A stretch of 43,411 nucleotides of DNA, taken from Myxococcales bacterium (GTDB lineage: Bacteria; Myxococcota; Myxococcia; Myxococcales; Myxococcaceae). The DNA is taken from assembly GCA_030681895.1 (NCBI GenBank), contig JAUXRI010000275.1:1-43411 (forward strand), read 5' to 3'. Below the pieces are notes generated by a model. It saw only the letters and a program-made list of their open reading frames with translations, had not been told where the DNA came from and did no database searches. Position numbers and translations under genes: made by a program. Within the stretch, counting starts at the first letter, position 1. Every line of letters starts with the position of its first letter. Of this stretch, positions 1 through 8,755 are shown in pieces.

Positions 1-2
1 TG

Positions 3-1997
3 GTCGACGGCCAGCCGCTCTCGAAGGTCGTCAAGCGCATGCGGGCGATGGGCATTCTCACCTTCCCGTCCGAGATCGCGGCGTACGTCGCGGCCGAGAT
101 GCTCCGCGGGTTGCACTACGCGCACACGCGGCTCGACGAGAAGAGCCGGCCGCTGCAGATCGTCCACCGCGACATCAGCCCGCAGAACGTGCTCGTCAGC
201 TACGAGGGGCAGATCAAGATCGTCGACTTCGGCATCGCCCGCGCTCGCAACGCCGGCCGCGAGGACACGACGTCGAACGCGGTGAAGGGCAAGTACGCCT
301 ACTTCGCGCCCGAGCAGGCGCGCGGGAAGGATCTCGACGCGCGCACCGACGTCTTCGCGTCAGGCATCGTCTTGTACGAGCTGCTCACCGGGCAGCTGCC
401 GTTCCAGGGCCGCATGATGGAGGTGCTGACGAAGATCGTGCGTGGCCAGTTCGCGCGGCCGTCGGAGCTGAACCCCGCCATCCCGAAAGCCCTGGAGACG
501 ATCGTCCTCAAGGCGATGGCCCTCGAGGCCTCGGAGCGGTACCAGACGGCCGAGGCGTTCCAGCAGGATCTGACGCGCTACCTCGCGGTGCATCACCCGG
601 ACTTCACGCCGACCGATCTCTCGCACTTCCTCGAGTTCCTGTTCGAGGCCGAGCTGGTCAAGACGGGCCGGCCCGTGCAGCTGCCGAGGGAGTTCATCGA
701 GAAGGCGCAGCGCTGGCGTCGGGGCGCTCCGATTCCAGAGCCGGAGCCCGAAGCGAGGCCGCCGCCGGGTGAAGATCCCGAAGAAGAGATTCCGACCGAG
801 ATGGTCGATCTCGAGGGCGTGAAGTCGGAGCTCTCCTCGGCACCGAATCCGCCCGTTCGCTCGGACGACGACGCGCTGACGCGCCCGCTCCGGGTGCCGG
901 GGCCGATGCGCCCGAGTGAGCTGTCGCGGAACTCCCTCAAGGCGGCGGCGAAGGTGCCGTGGGTTCGCGCGCTGGGGCTCGGCATCGCTGCGGCGCTGGT
1001 CGGCTTCGCGGCGGTCTTCCTGGCGGTGCGGTTGTCGCGCGGAACACTCGAAGTCGTGTCGACACCGCCGGGCGCGATCGTTCGCGTGAACGGGCGAACC
1101 ATCGAAGACAAGACGCCGGTCGAAGTGCGCGCGTTGACGGGTGGGCGCACCTATCGCGTCGAGGTGATCAGCAGCGGGTACCAGACGTGGTCGAACGAGG
1201 TGCCCCTGAAGCGAGGCCAGCACCTGGTCGTCGACGCGGCGCTCGAGCTGATTCCTCCGCCGAAGCCGCCGCCGGCACCCGTGGTCGTCGCGCCGAAGGT
1301 GGAGCCGAAGATCGTCGAGCCGCCGAAGCCTCCCCCCCCGCCGCCTGATGCCGTGACGTGGCCCTTGTCGACGTTCGAGCTCGACGCGTCTCGCCACCGG
1401 GTCGATCTGTCGAAGGCCGGCGCGCTCAAGCTGACGCTCGATGAAAAACAGACGTACCGGGTGACGCTGAGCAAAGGGCCGACGCTCGGCTGGGGCTACT
1501 ACGTCGTGAACGCAGCGGGCGCCGCGCCGGGAGCGCTCCCCACCGCGCCACAGCAGATCAAGGGCGCGAATCGGCTGTTCGTCTTTCACCTGCCCTCGTC
1601 GGTGCTGGCAGGCGTCGCGAAGCCGGAAGAGACGAAGCCGCGCACGCTGACCGTCGACGCGAAGGGCAAGCCGAAGTCGTACAAGGCGCCGCTGTCGCTC
1701 GCGATGCCGCCCGACGTGCGGGTGACGCTGACCGGTCTCGACGCGAAGGCGACGTACGAGGTGACCATGCGGCAGTCGGTGTCGGCGCCCGCGAGGCTGC
1801 GCGCGTCGGGAGCGATCGTCACCCGTTGTGTCGTTGGCCACCCGACGCTCGGCCTGTTGGTCGCGGAAGTCGGCAAGCCGCTGGTGGTGTCGAACGCGGC
1901 GCAGCTGCTCTTCACCCTGCTCGATGACGCGAGCGATGATCAGGAAGGTCGGCTGATCATCGAGGTGAAGCAGGTCAAGAAAAGCGCGCGTCGTTGA
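3..1997 (+). CDS. Membrane Ser/Thr protein kinase with PEGA domain (5' end outside window)
   Basis: The frame is open to the window edge, so about 664 C-terminal residues are visible and the N-lobe is missing; the ATG at 39 is internal. The catalytic loop HRDISPQN starts at base 165 and DFG is at 225-233. An APE-like segment (APEQ) and the usual ERYQTAEAF end of Hanks-type kinases follow. After the kinase come a Pro/Glu-rich linker, one membrane helix (bases about 960-1034) and a PEGA domain (about 1041-1250; PPGAIVRVNG, GYQTW). The last 230 residues are Pro-rich and then form a domain I do not recognise. Family knowledge: the kinase faces the cytoplasm and the PEGA domain the periplasm, and such kinases phosphorylate Ser/Thr of partner proteins. 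Substrates cannot be inferred here. Confidence 0.9.
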   Translation, partial: VDGQPLSKVVKRMRAMGILTFPSEIAAYVAAEMLRGLHYAHTRLDEKSRPLQIVHRDISPQNVLVSYEGQIKIVDFGIARARNAGREDTTSNAVKGKYAYFAPEQARGKDLDARTDVFASGIVLYELLTGQLPFQGRMMEVLTKIVRGQFARPSELNPAIPKALETIVLKAMALEASERYQTAEAFQQDLTRYLAVHHPDFTPTDLSHFLEFLFEAELVKTGRPVQLPREFIEKAQRWRRGAPIPEPEPEARPPPGEDPEEEIPTEMVDLEGVKSELSSAPNPPVRSDDDALTRPLRVPGPMRPSELSRNSLKAAAKVPWVRALGLGIAAALVGFAAVFLAVRLSRGTLEVVSTPPGAIVRVNGRTIEDKTPVEVRALTGGRTYRVEVISSGYQTWSNEVPLKRGQHLVVDAALELIPPPKPPPAPVVVAPKVEPKIVEPPKPPPPPPDAVTWPLSTFELDASRHRVDLSKAGALKLTLDEKQTYRVTLSKGPTLGWGYYVVNAAGAAPGALPTAPQQIKGANRLFVFHLPSSVLAGVAKPEETKPRTLTVDAKGKPKSYKAPLSLAMPPDVRVTLTGLDAKATYEVTMRQSVSAPARLRASGAIVTRCVVGHPTLGLLVAEVGKPLVVSNAAQLLFTLLDDASDDQEGRLIIEVKQVKKSARR

Positions 1998-2099
1998 GCA
2001 CCGATTCACGTCGCGCGACGTGGCGACCTGTAGCCGAAAAATTGATCAGCGCCGGAGCAGGCGTACCTTGTGTGCATCTTCCCCACGAGGTGAACGCAC

Positions 2100-2258
2100 A
2101 TGAAGAAGCTCTTCGCAGTGATGACGGTGGCGGTGGTTGCGGTGGCTGGTGCGGTGTTCGCGGGTCAGTCGAAGCGCGTGACGAATGAAGAGGTCGAGCG
2201 GGTGATCGACGCGCGGCTGCATCAGATGCTGGTGAAGTTGAACGCCGATCGCCGCTGA
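2100..2258 (+). CDS. Small secreted or membrane-anchored peptide, 52 aa
   Basis: A short gene beginning MKKLFAVMTV, with a Lys-Lys start, an Ala/Val hydrophobic stretch of about 17 residues, and AGAVFAG as a plausible signal-peptidase site. The remainder is about 30 charged residues (TNEEVERVIDARLHQMLVKL) that look like one amphipathic helix. A good Shine-Dalgarno GAGGTGA lies at 2087-2093, 6 nt before the ATG. The mature peptide would be about 30 residues. The function is unknown, and no neighbour suggests one. It is supported by the RBS, the signal-like N-terminus and GC-rich third codon positions. It is the only gene seen between the kinase and the next lipoprotein (1998-2391). Confidence 0.6.
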   Translation: MKKLFAVMTVAVVAVAGAVFAGQSKRVTNEEVERVIDARLHQMLVKLNADRR

Positions 2259-2391
2259 GCTGTCGCGATCGTCGACCGACGCGCCCTCTTGAGGTCGGTC
2301 AGGCTCGCGTTTCTCACTCACTGAGAACATCGACTCGACCGCCCCACCGCTGTTGATCCCACCGACCCTTTTGCAGCAGAACCCCCGGCCG

Positions 2392-5019
2392 ATGCGTCAT
2401 CCCCACATCGTCGCCGCGTGTAGTGCCTTTTTCATCCTCTCGCTCGCAGGCGCGTGTGGCGGCAAACAGCCGACCCGCTGCATGTCGAGCGTCGACTGTC
2501 TGACAGGCCAGGTCTGCAGCGCAGGCACCTGCCAGACACCGATCTTCGACGCGGGGAGCGGCACGGGCGGAGGGAGCTTCTTCCTCCCCGACGGCGGTGA
2601 AGGCGGAGGCACCGGCGGAGGGCTGGCCACGGGCGGCGGCTCGACGGCCGGCGGCAACGCGAGCAACTGCAACCCGCAGAACTGCGCGGCCGGCTGCTGC
2701 GACATGAACGGCGTCTGCCAGGGTGGAACGACGCGCGGCGCGTGCGGCATCGGCGGCACCCTCTGCGTCACCTGCGGCCCCGGCCGGGTCTGTCAGGGCG
2801 GCGTCTGCGGCAACCCCACCGGCGGCGGCAGCGCTGGCGGCGGCACGGGCGGAGGCTCGGTCACCTGCGGCCCCAACACCTGCGCGACCGGCTGCTGCGA
2901 CATCAATGGGCTCTGCGTTCCCGGCACGACGACTCAGGCGTGCGGCACCGCCGGTCGCGTGTGCATCGGGTGCTTCGGCGCTGATCAGTGCTCGGCTGGC
3001 TCGTGCATGCCCAACATGGGCGGTGGCTCTGCAGCGGGCGGCTCCGCGGCGGGTGGTTCAGCAGCAGGCGGCTCAGCGGCTGGTGGTTCTGCGGCTGGCG
3101 GCTCCGCGGCAGGTGGTTCGGCGGCTGGCGGCTCCGCGGCGGGTGGTTCGGCGGCTGGCGGCTCCGCGGCTGGAGGTTCTGCGGCGGGCGGCTCCGCGGC
3201 GGGTGGCTCTGCAGCTGGCGGCTCGGCGGCTGGCGGCTCCGCAGCAGGTGGTTCTGCCGCAGGCGGCTCCGCGGCGGGTGGTGCTGCGGCAGGCGGATCA
3301 GCCGGGGGCATGGCTCCCGTCGGAGACGTCTGCGGGACGGCCGAGACGATCGTCGGCGGCTCGGTCACCTCGCCCCTGTCCGTGATGGGCACCACCGTCG
3401 GCTACACGAACAACTACTCCGCGACCAACCAGACTGGCTGCATCAGCACCGGTGGGCGCGACCGCATCTACGCCGTCGCTGTCGCCCCCAACGCCCGCAT
3501 CCTCGCGAACATCCGCCAGTCCTCGAGCGGCGCGTACGATCCCTCCATCAACCTCGTCGTCGGGCCCGAGGCGCAGTGTTCGGCGACGCCGCGCGTGTGC
3601 ATCGCTGCCGACGATATCGGGCTCGCTCCCGCGGTGAACGCCGTGCGCTACCTCAACACCAGCGCGATGACCGAGAACGTGTACGTGATCGCCGATTCGG
3701 CGAACATCACCGACCCGGGAGGCGCGTTCCGTCTCGACGTCAGCGTCGACACGCCGGCCCAGGGAGATGCGTGTGAAGCGCCGTTCGCGTTGATGAGCGG
3801 CACGCCGCGCATGGGCGAGGGCTTGAGCGCGTTCGCGAACGACTACTTCAACACCTCGCGCAGCAGCGGGTCGACCTGCTCGACGACGAGCGACGGCCCC
3901 GACCGCGCGTACAGCGTGCTCGTCGGCGTGGGCGAGACGCTCAACGTCAGCGTGACGCCGAGCGCCGGCCTCAACACCGCCATCAACCTGCACGGAGACG
4001 CCGCAGAGTGCGCGAGCCGCACCTGCATCACCTCGTCGAACAACGGCGCCACCGGAGCGATGGACACGTTGATCTGGACGAACTCCGGTACCGCCGCTCG
4101 CACCGTCTACCTCGTCGTCGAGACGCCGGCGGGCGCGACCGGCTCCTATTCCATCACCACCACCACCGGCACCCTGCCCGGCGACGTCTGCGCGACGACG
4201 ACCGGCCCCATCACCGCGCCTGGCACCCTCACCGCCCAAACACTCGCCGGCTACTCGGTCGACTACGCGCAGGCGACCGCGACGAACGGCTGCGAGAACT
4301 ACAGCGGCCCGGAGCGCGTCTACGCCGTCACCGTGCCGCCCCGTCAGCGCCTGGTCTCGACCGTGACGGGCAGCCTCGACGCCGTCGTGAACTTCATCAA
4401 CGGCACCGCCGCGGCCTGCAACGCGATGCCTCGCGTCTGTGTCGCGAGCGCGGACAACACCGCGAGTGGCACCGAGACGACCGTCTGGGACAACGGCTCC
4501 ATGTCTCCGCAGAACGTCTACGTCGTCGTGGGTGGGTACACGGCAGGTTCTTCGACCGGCACGTTCTCGGCCCAGACGGCCTTCACCACCGGCGATCATT
4601 GCCCCTCGGCCACCGTCGTCTCCGGCACCTTCCCGCAGACGCTCACCGGGCAGAACTTCGTGGGCTACCGGAAGGACGTCGACAACTTCTCGAGCGTCAC
4701 GCCATGCCGCTACTACACGGGCCCCGATCGCCTCTACCAGGTCACCATTCCCGCGAGAGGCGGCGCTGACGGCGGCGTGCCGGGCCGAATGGACTTCTCG
4801 GTCAACTCGACGACCGACCTCGTGATCAACACCTACAACTTCGAGTCGAGGTGCGTCGCCAGCCCGGCCGTCTGTCTCAACGGCGCCGACGCCAACGGGA
4901 GCGGCACCGAGGCCCTCGCGGTCACCAACCCGAACGCCGTGCCGGTGACGATCTTCGTCGGGGTCTCGACGGCCTCGGCCGCTGCCGCCACCTACTCGGT
5001 CACCGTCAACGTCCAGTAG
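2392..5019 (+). CDS. Large lipoprotein with Cys-rich modules, (GGSAA)n linker and four C-terminal beta repeats
   Basis: 875 aa from the ATG at 2392, chosen because it gives a lipoprotein signal (AFFILSLAGAC); an upstream TTG at 2353 would add 13 uncharacteristic residues. Order of parts: Cys-rich segment with a C-x(2)-D-C-type motif (about 30-55), two paired modules with ATGCCDINGLC / AAGCCDMNGVC, then 19 pentapeptide units GGSAA (DNA 3022-3306). After these come four repeats of about 140 residues, each opening with GD(V/A/H)C and carrying a (G)PDR-(A/I/L)Y-type strand. These C-terminal repeats resemble secreted bacterial pre-peptidase/CUB-like beta domains, but I cannot name the family firmly. 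It is probably anchored in the outer membrane, with the Gly-Ser-Ala stretch as a flexible stalk. No catalytic motif was seen. Confidence 0.85.
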   Translation: MRHPHIVAACSAFFILSLAGACGGKQPTRCMSSVDCLTGQVCSAGTCQTPIFDAGSGTGGGSFFLPDGGEGGGTGGGLATGGGSTAGGNASNCNPQNCAAGCCDMNGVCQGGTTRGACGIGGTLCVTCGPGRVCQGGVCGNPTGGGSAGGGTGGGSVTCGPNTCATGCCDINGLCVPGTTTQACGTAGRVCIGCFGADQCSAGSCMPNMGGGSAAGGSAAGGSAAGGSAAGGSAAGGSAAGGSAAGGSAAGGSAAGGSAAGGSAAGGSAAGGSAAGGSAAGGSAAGGSAAGGSAAGGAAAGGSAGGMAPVGDVCGTAETIVGGSVTSPLSVMGTTVGYTNNYSATNQTGCISTGGRDRIYAVAVAPNARILANIRQSSSGAYDPSINLVVGPEAQCSATPRVCIAADDIGLAPAVNAVRYLNTSAMTENVYVIADSANITDPGGAFRLDVSVDTPAQGDACEAPFALMSGTPRMGEGLSAFANDYFNTSRSSGSTCSTTSDGPDRAYSVLVGVGETLNVSVTPSAGLNTAINLHGDAAECASRTCITSSNNGATGAMDTLIWTNSGTAARTVYLVVETPAGATGSYSITTTTGTLPGDVCATTTGPITAPGTLTAQTLAGYSVDYAQATATNGCENYSGPERVYAVTVPPRQRLVSTVTGSLDAVVNFINGTAAACNAMPRVCVASADNTASGTETTVWDNGSMSPQNVYVVVGGYTAGSSTGTFSAQTAFTTGDHCPSATVVSGTFPQTLTGQNFVGYRKDVDNFSSVTPCRYYTGPDRLYQVTIPARGGADGGVPGRMDFSVNSTTDLVINTYNFESRCVASPAVCLNGADANGSGTEALAVTNPNAVPVTIFVGVSTASAAAATYSVTVNVQ
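3022..3306 (+). repeat. 15-bp tandem repeat encoding (GGSAA)n
   Basis: Nineteen in-frame 15-bp units (the last two are GGAAA and GGSAG) lie inside the lipoprotein gene. Units mostly alternate between GGCGGCTCC- and GGTGGTTC-type spellings of the same peptide, so the real duplication unit may often have been 30 bp. Being a multiple of three, copy changes keep the frame. Confidence 0.95.
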
Positions 5020-5038
5020 GCCCGGGCGACTCGTCTTG

Positions 5039-5048
5039 CCCGGCCGGG
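5039..5048. promoter_or_regulatory. GC palindrome upstream of the 5083 gene, like the one before carD
   Basis: CCCGGCCGGG is a perfect palindrome 34 nt before the ATG at 5083. A similar palindrome precedes carD, and both are followed by a near-identical start region. The function is inferred only from this parallel. Confidence 0.3.
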
Positions 5049-5082
5049 GGCCTTCGTGACGTCTTCCCCCGCCGAGGAGCCG

Positions 5083-7659
5083 ATGCCCGACGCCCCGACC
5101 TCACGCTGCCCGGCGCGCGAACGGCTCCGCGATCGCTCGGGGAGCGCAGTTGTCGCGGCAGTCCCGCTCCTGCTGGCCCTCTTCGCCGGCTGCTTGTGCG
5201 TGCCGCCGGTGACGCCGATTGAAACGTCACGGCTGGTCGTCTCGCCGACCACCCTCGACTTCGGCACGACGTACCTCGGCCAGCGCGTGACCCGGCGCCT
5301 CACCATGCGGAACCCTTCGCGGGTGTCGCGGGCGGTGACGTGGGCGCTCGAGGCGCCGTTCGCCGAGTCGTTCAGCGGTGAGGTTCCTCCCGGCGAGTCA
5401 CTCGAGTTCGACGTCACGGCCCGCCCTGCCTCCATCGGGCTCGCGACGGCCACCATCGACATCGACGGAACTGCCGTCACGCTTCAGGTTCTCGGGAACC
5501 CTGTTCCCCTCTGCAGCCCGAGCGCGGCGTGCCTCGAGGCGTCGTTCGACGTCACGACTGAGCGCTGCGTCGAGCAGCAGGTCGCCGAAGGCACCTCGTG
5601 CAGTACCTCGTGTCTCACCGAGGGCCAGTGCGTGAACGGCAGTTGCGTCGGCGGCGCCGCACAGTGTGACGACCACGACGTCTGCACCGTCGACGCCTGC
5701 GCCGTGAACGGAGGCTGTCTGCACGTTCCCGTCGCCTGCCCCGCGCCGTCTCAATGCCTGACGGCGCGTTGCGACCCGGCGATGGGCTGCATCACGGACC
5801 CGGTCGTCGACGGCGTGTCGTGCGCTCCCGATGACTGTGCGGGCAACCTGGCGTTCGTGTGCATCAACGGCACCTGCGTGTCGCGGCAACGCCCTCAAGG
5901 CACGCTGTGCTTCGAGACGCTCGCGGGCGTCGCCGCCGGAGTCGGGCACGTCGATGGGCAGGGGGATGCCGTACGCTTCGACCAGCTCCAGACGGGCGCC
6001 ACCGATGCGTGGGGCACCACCTGGCTGGTGAGCCGACATTCCATTCGCAAGATGACGACCGCGGGCGTGGTGAGCACGATCAGGCGCGCCGGGCCGCTCG
6101 AGCAATTCCTGCCGACGTTCGCCGTGACCGACGCGCGGGGCAACCTGTACTTCGACGAGGGCCGCTGCCTTCGGAAGGTGACGCCGCTCGGCCAGCTCAT
6201 CGAGTTCGGAACCGGCAACCCCTGCAGCGTGGTGGGCTCGACGTACTTCGAAGCGCTGGTGGTCGAGCGTGATGGCCGCATGGTGGTCGCGTCAGAGGGC
6301 TCGCTCTACGAGTTCGGTGCACAGGGCCTGTCGCGACGGCTTCGTTCGGGCCGGGGCCCACTGCAGGAAGCGCCCGGTGGCGAGCTGCTGTTCGTCGACG
6401 TGGCCGACGGGGGCGCGATGATCTCCCGGCTCGGCCGCGACGGAGGCACGACCGCGCTTCGTCCGTGGCACGGCCAGCTCTCACTCGTGGCGCACAACAG
6501 CCCCGCGCCGTCGCTCAGCCCCTCGGGAGCGGCGATCGTCACCACCGAGACGGACGGCGGCTGCGTGCTCTCGGCCGAAGACCTGAACGGCGGCCTGCTC
6601 TCCCGGCGGCTCGCGTCGAAGAGCTGCTACCTCTCGACCACGCTCGCACGCCGAACGCTCGGCTGGGCGGGCCGCGACGAGTCCTTCTGGTTCCTCGACG
6701 AGAGCACCCAACTGAGCACCCTCGTCGACGGAGCCGTTCGACGTGTCGTGGGCTTCGTCGAGCGGCCTGGCGACGCCGATGGGCGGGGGCGTGATGCGGG
6801 GCTGCGCGTGAATGCTGGGCTCCAGCAGGCACAGTGGCTCGACCTGCTCGCGGTGCGCAAGGCGAACACCGTGACGCTGGTCGACGCCGACTCGAGCCTC
6901 AACAGCCGCCTGCGTGAGTGGAGTGACGATGGCGGCCTCATCACGCACTTCGCCTACACCACGACCTCGACCACGACGTACCTGCTCGCGCTCCAACCAG
7001 CCGACGCAGGGGTGTGGCTGCTCAGCACGCGAGGTTCGCCGCTCGGGTGGACCTTCTGGGAGCCCGGCTCTCCAGCGACGGGCTCGAGCGTTCTCACACC
7101 TCCGACGACGGACGTGCGGCGGCGCGGCGTGCTCGACGAGACCGGCTCGTGGCTGTTCGGCCCGGAGCTCCAGCGCATCGATGCGCAGGCCCAGCTCGTC
7201 GCACACCTCGCGGCGACCCCGCGCACGTTGCGAGATGGTCCTCTGCCAGCCTTCCTCGCCGACGGCGGACTGGTGACGTCGACGGCAGGCACCGCCGCGT
7301 TCTCGTCGCTCACGGCGGGCGTGTCGCTCGGCCAGGAACGCGCGGCCTTCATCGACGCCAACGCGGTGCGACTGTTGACCGACGCCGGGTTCGTCACCCT
7401 CGCCGGTGGCCTCGATGCTGGATCCTCCGATGGGCGCGGCGCGGCGGCCCTCTTCGACGGCCCTTCCGGCATCGCCTGGTCGCCCTCGCAGCAACTCCTC
7501 TACGTCGCCGACCGGAAGAACTTCGCGATTCGCACCGTCTCGCTCGCAGGCGACGTGCGTACGATCGGCCGCCTGAGCGATCAGCCTGCAGCCGTGGCCG
7601 TCGCTCCGAATGGAGACGTCTACGTGTTGGTGCGCCACGCCCTGCTCCGCGGCCGCTGA
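5083..7659 (+). CDS. Lipoprotein with ASH/HYDIN-like Ig domain, Cys-rich region and NHL-like beta-propeller
   Basis: 858 aa from the ATG at 5083, preceded by GAGGAG at 5074-5079; a GTG at 5056 is possible but less likely. The signal segment AVPLLLALFAGC ends in a lipobox. Next is an Ig-like strand set typical of ASPM/SPD-2/Hydin domains (VSPTTLDFGTTYLGQ, about residues 50-145), then about 110 residues rich in Cys pairs (CDDHDVCTVDAC). The rest is a long propeller-like part with NHL-type blades, clearest at the end (DGRGAAALFDGPSGIAWSP then YVADRKNFAIR). Inferred surface lipoprotein with a binding or scaffold role. No enzyme motif was seen. It ends 110 nt before carD. Confidence 0.8.
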   Translation: MPDAPTSRCPARERLRDRSGSAVVAAVPLLLALFAGCLCVPPVTPIETSRLVVSPTTLDFGTTYLGQRVTRRLTMRNPSRVSRAVTWALEAPFAESFSGEVPPGESLEFDVTARPASIGLATATIDIDGTAVTLQVLGNPVPLCSPSAACLEASFDVTTERCVEQQVAEGTSCSTSCLTEGQCVNGSCVGGAAQCDDHDVCTVDACAVNGGCLHVPVACPAPSQCLTARCDPAMGCITDPVVDGVSCAPDDCAGNLAFVCINGTCVSRQRPQGTLCFETLAGVAAGVGHVDGQGDAVRFDQLQTGATDAWGTTWLVSRHSIRKMTTAGVVSTIRRAGPLEQFLPTFAVTDARGNLYFDEGRCLRKVTPLGQLIEFGTGNPCSVVGSTYFEALVVERDGRMVVASEGSLYEFGAQGLSRRLRSGRGPLQEAPGGELLFVDVADGGAMISRLGRDGGTTALRPWHGQLSLVAHNSPAPSLSPSGAAIVTTETDGGCVLSAEDLNGGLLSRRLASKSCYLSTTLARRTLGWAGRDESFWFLDESTQLSTLVDGAVRRVVGFVERPGDADGRGRDAGLRVNAGLQQAQWLDLLAVRKANTVTLVDADSSLNSRLREWSDDGGLITHFAYTTTSTTTYLLALQPADAGVWLLSTRGSPLGWTFWEPGSPATGSSVLTPPTTDVRRRGVLDETGSWLFGPELQRIDAQAQLVAHLAATPRTLRDGPLPAFLADGGLVTSTAGTAAFSSLTAGVSLGQERAAFIDANAVRLLTDAGFVTLAGGLDAGSSDGRGAAALFDGPSGIAWSPSQQLLYVADRKNFAIRTVSLAGDVRTIGRLSDQPAAVAVAPNGDVYVLVRHALLRGR

Positions 7660-7713
7660 CCAGTCGTGTCTGGGCCCCATCAGCGCGCCTCGAGCGCTGG
7701 GCGTCTATTGCTT

Positions 7714-7725
7714 CCCCGGCCGGGG
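7714..7725. promoter_or_regulatory. 12-bp palindrome upstream of carD
   Basis: CCCCGGCCGGGG is a perfect 12-bp palindrome. A TTGCTT at 7708-7713 and a GCTACG at 7732-7737, 18 nt apart, could be a weak -35/-10 pair around it. This makes it a candidate operator or promoter for the carD operon; the assignment is tentative. Confidence 0.3.
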
Positions 7726-7769
7726 CCGTGTGCTACGCAAGCCTCTCGTTTCGCCTCGCCGAGGAGCCC

Positions 7770-8735
7770 ATGCCCGACGCCACGCCGGCCCCCGCTGCGC
7801 CGCTGCCACCCCTGAACCTGAACGTTGGAGATCGGGTCGTCTACCCGAACCAGGGGTTGTGCGCGGTCACCGAGATCAAGACCGAAGAGATCGCAGGCCA
7901 GAAGCTGGTCTTCGTCAGCCTCACGTTCCTCGAGACGGGCGCGAAGGTGAAGGTGCCCAAGGACAAGCTCGCCAAGAACGGCGTGCGCCGCGTCTCGTCG
8001 GCTGACGACGTGAAGGGCGTCTTCGAGTTCCTGCGCTCCGACTCCGAGCGCGCCTCGCTCGACTGGAAGAAGCGCGCCCGCACCAACACCGAGCGCCTCT
8101 CGGTCGGCGGCCTCATCGGCCTCGCCGAGGTCGTGAAGGGCCTGCAGGTGCTGTCGGAGCTGCGCCCGCTGCCGCCGAAAGAGCGTGAGCAGTACAACGA
8201 CGCGCGCCACCTCTTCGTGACCGAGCTCGCCGCGGCCATGAGCTCGTCTGACGCCGACGCCGAAGACGCGCTCGACATCGTGCTGTTCCCACCTGGCAAG
8301 GAGCGCCCCAAGCGCGACATCGCCGAGTTCCAGGGCCTCGAAGAAGAGCTCGGGCTGGCTGGCGACGATCTGCTCGGCCTCGACGGCGACACCGCGGTCG
8401 AAGAAGAGCCGGAAGAGAAAGAGAAGGACGGCGAAGAGGCCGAGAGCGACGAGGACGGCGAAGAAGAGGCCGCTCCGAAGAAGAAGCCCGCCAAGGCTGC
8501 CGCGGCTGCAGCGCCGTCGAAGAAGAAGCTCGACGTCGACACCGAGGTCACCGTCGCGCAGGGCGCCGCGCTCCTGCCCGTGCCGAAGAAACGTGGCCGC
8601 CCGCCGAAGCCGAAGCCCGAAGTCACCGGCCCTCCTCCCGAGCCCAAGAAGCGCGGTCGCCCACCCAAGCCCAAGCCCGTCGAAGCCGCTCCTGCCCCGC
8701 CCAAGAAGCGCGGCCGTCCGCCCAAGGCGAAGTGA
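7770..8735 (+). CDS. carD: CarD, HMGA-like global regulator
   Basis: 321 aa from the ATG at 7770 (GAGGAG just upstream); M. xanthus CarD is about 316 aa. Residues about 10-170 form the CarD_CdnL_TRCF domain (NVGDRVVYPNQGLCAV), which in M. xanthus binds RNA polymerase beta and CarG. Then comes an acidic stretch (EEEPEEKEKDGEEAESDEDGEEE, described in parts) and a basic Pro-rich tail with three AT-hooks, each KKRGRPPK. This acidic-then-AT-hook order is the HMGA-like architecture. Family knowledge: CarD controls carotenogenesis, development and ECF-sigma-dependent promoters together with CarG. carG follows after 20 nt, as in M. xanthus. Confidence 0.95.
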   Translation: MPDATPAPAAPLPPLNLNVGDRVVYPNQGLCAVTEIKTEEIAGQKLVFVSLTFLETGAKVKVPKDKLAKNGVRRVSSADDVKGVFEFLRSDSERASLDWKKRARTNTERLSVGGLIGLAEVVKGLQVLSELRPLPPKEREQYNDARHLFVTELAAAMSSSDADAEDALDIVLFPPGKERPKRDIAEFQGLEEELGLAGDDLLGLDGDTAVEEEPEEKEKDGEEAESDEDGEEEAAPKKKPAKAAAAAAPSKKKLDVDTEVTVAQGAALLPVPKKRGRPPKPKPEVTGPPPEPKKRGRPPKPKPVEAAPAPPKKRGRPPKAK

Positions 8736-8755
8736 ACCCCAAGGACTTCTGACTC

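Noticed and set aside
3022..3306. The (GGSAA)n array considered as a collagen-like domain
   Set aside because: Collagen needs Gly every third residue; here the period is five, so it is a flexible stalk.
5021..5045. Inverted repeat CCGGGC/GCCCGG after the 2392 gene as a terminator
   Set aside because: The stem is only 6 bp with a 10-nt loop and no T-run; it overlaps the GC palindrome of the next gene, so I did not call it.
7014..7769. N-terminal extension of carD by 252 codons
   Set aside because: This open stretch lies inside the 5083 gene in another frame, is Arg-rich and has no CarD similarity; the ATG at 7770 has a Shine-Dalgarno and gives the known CarD length.
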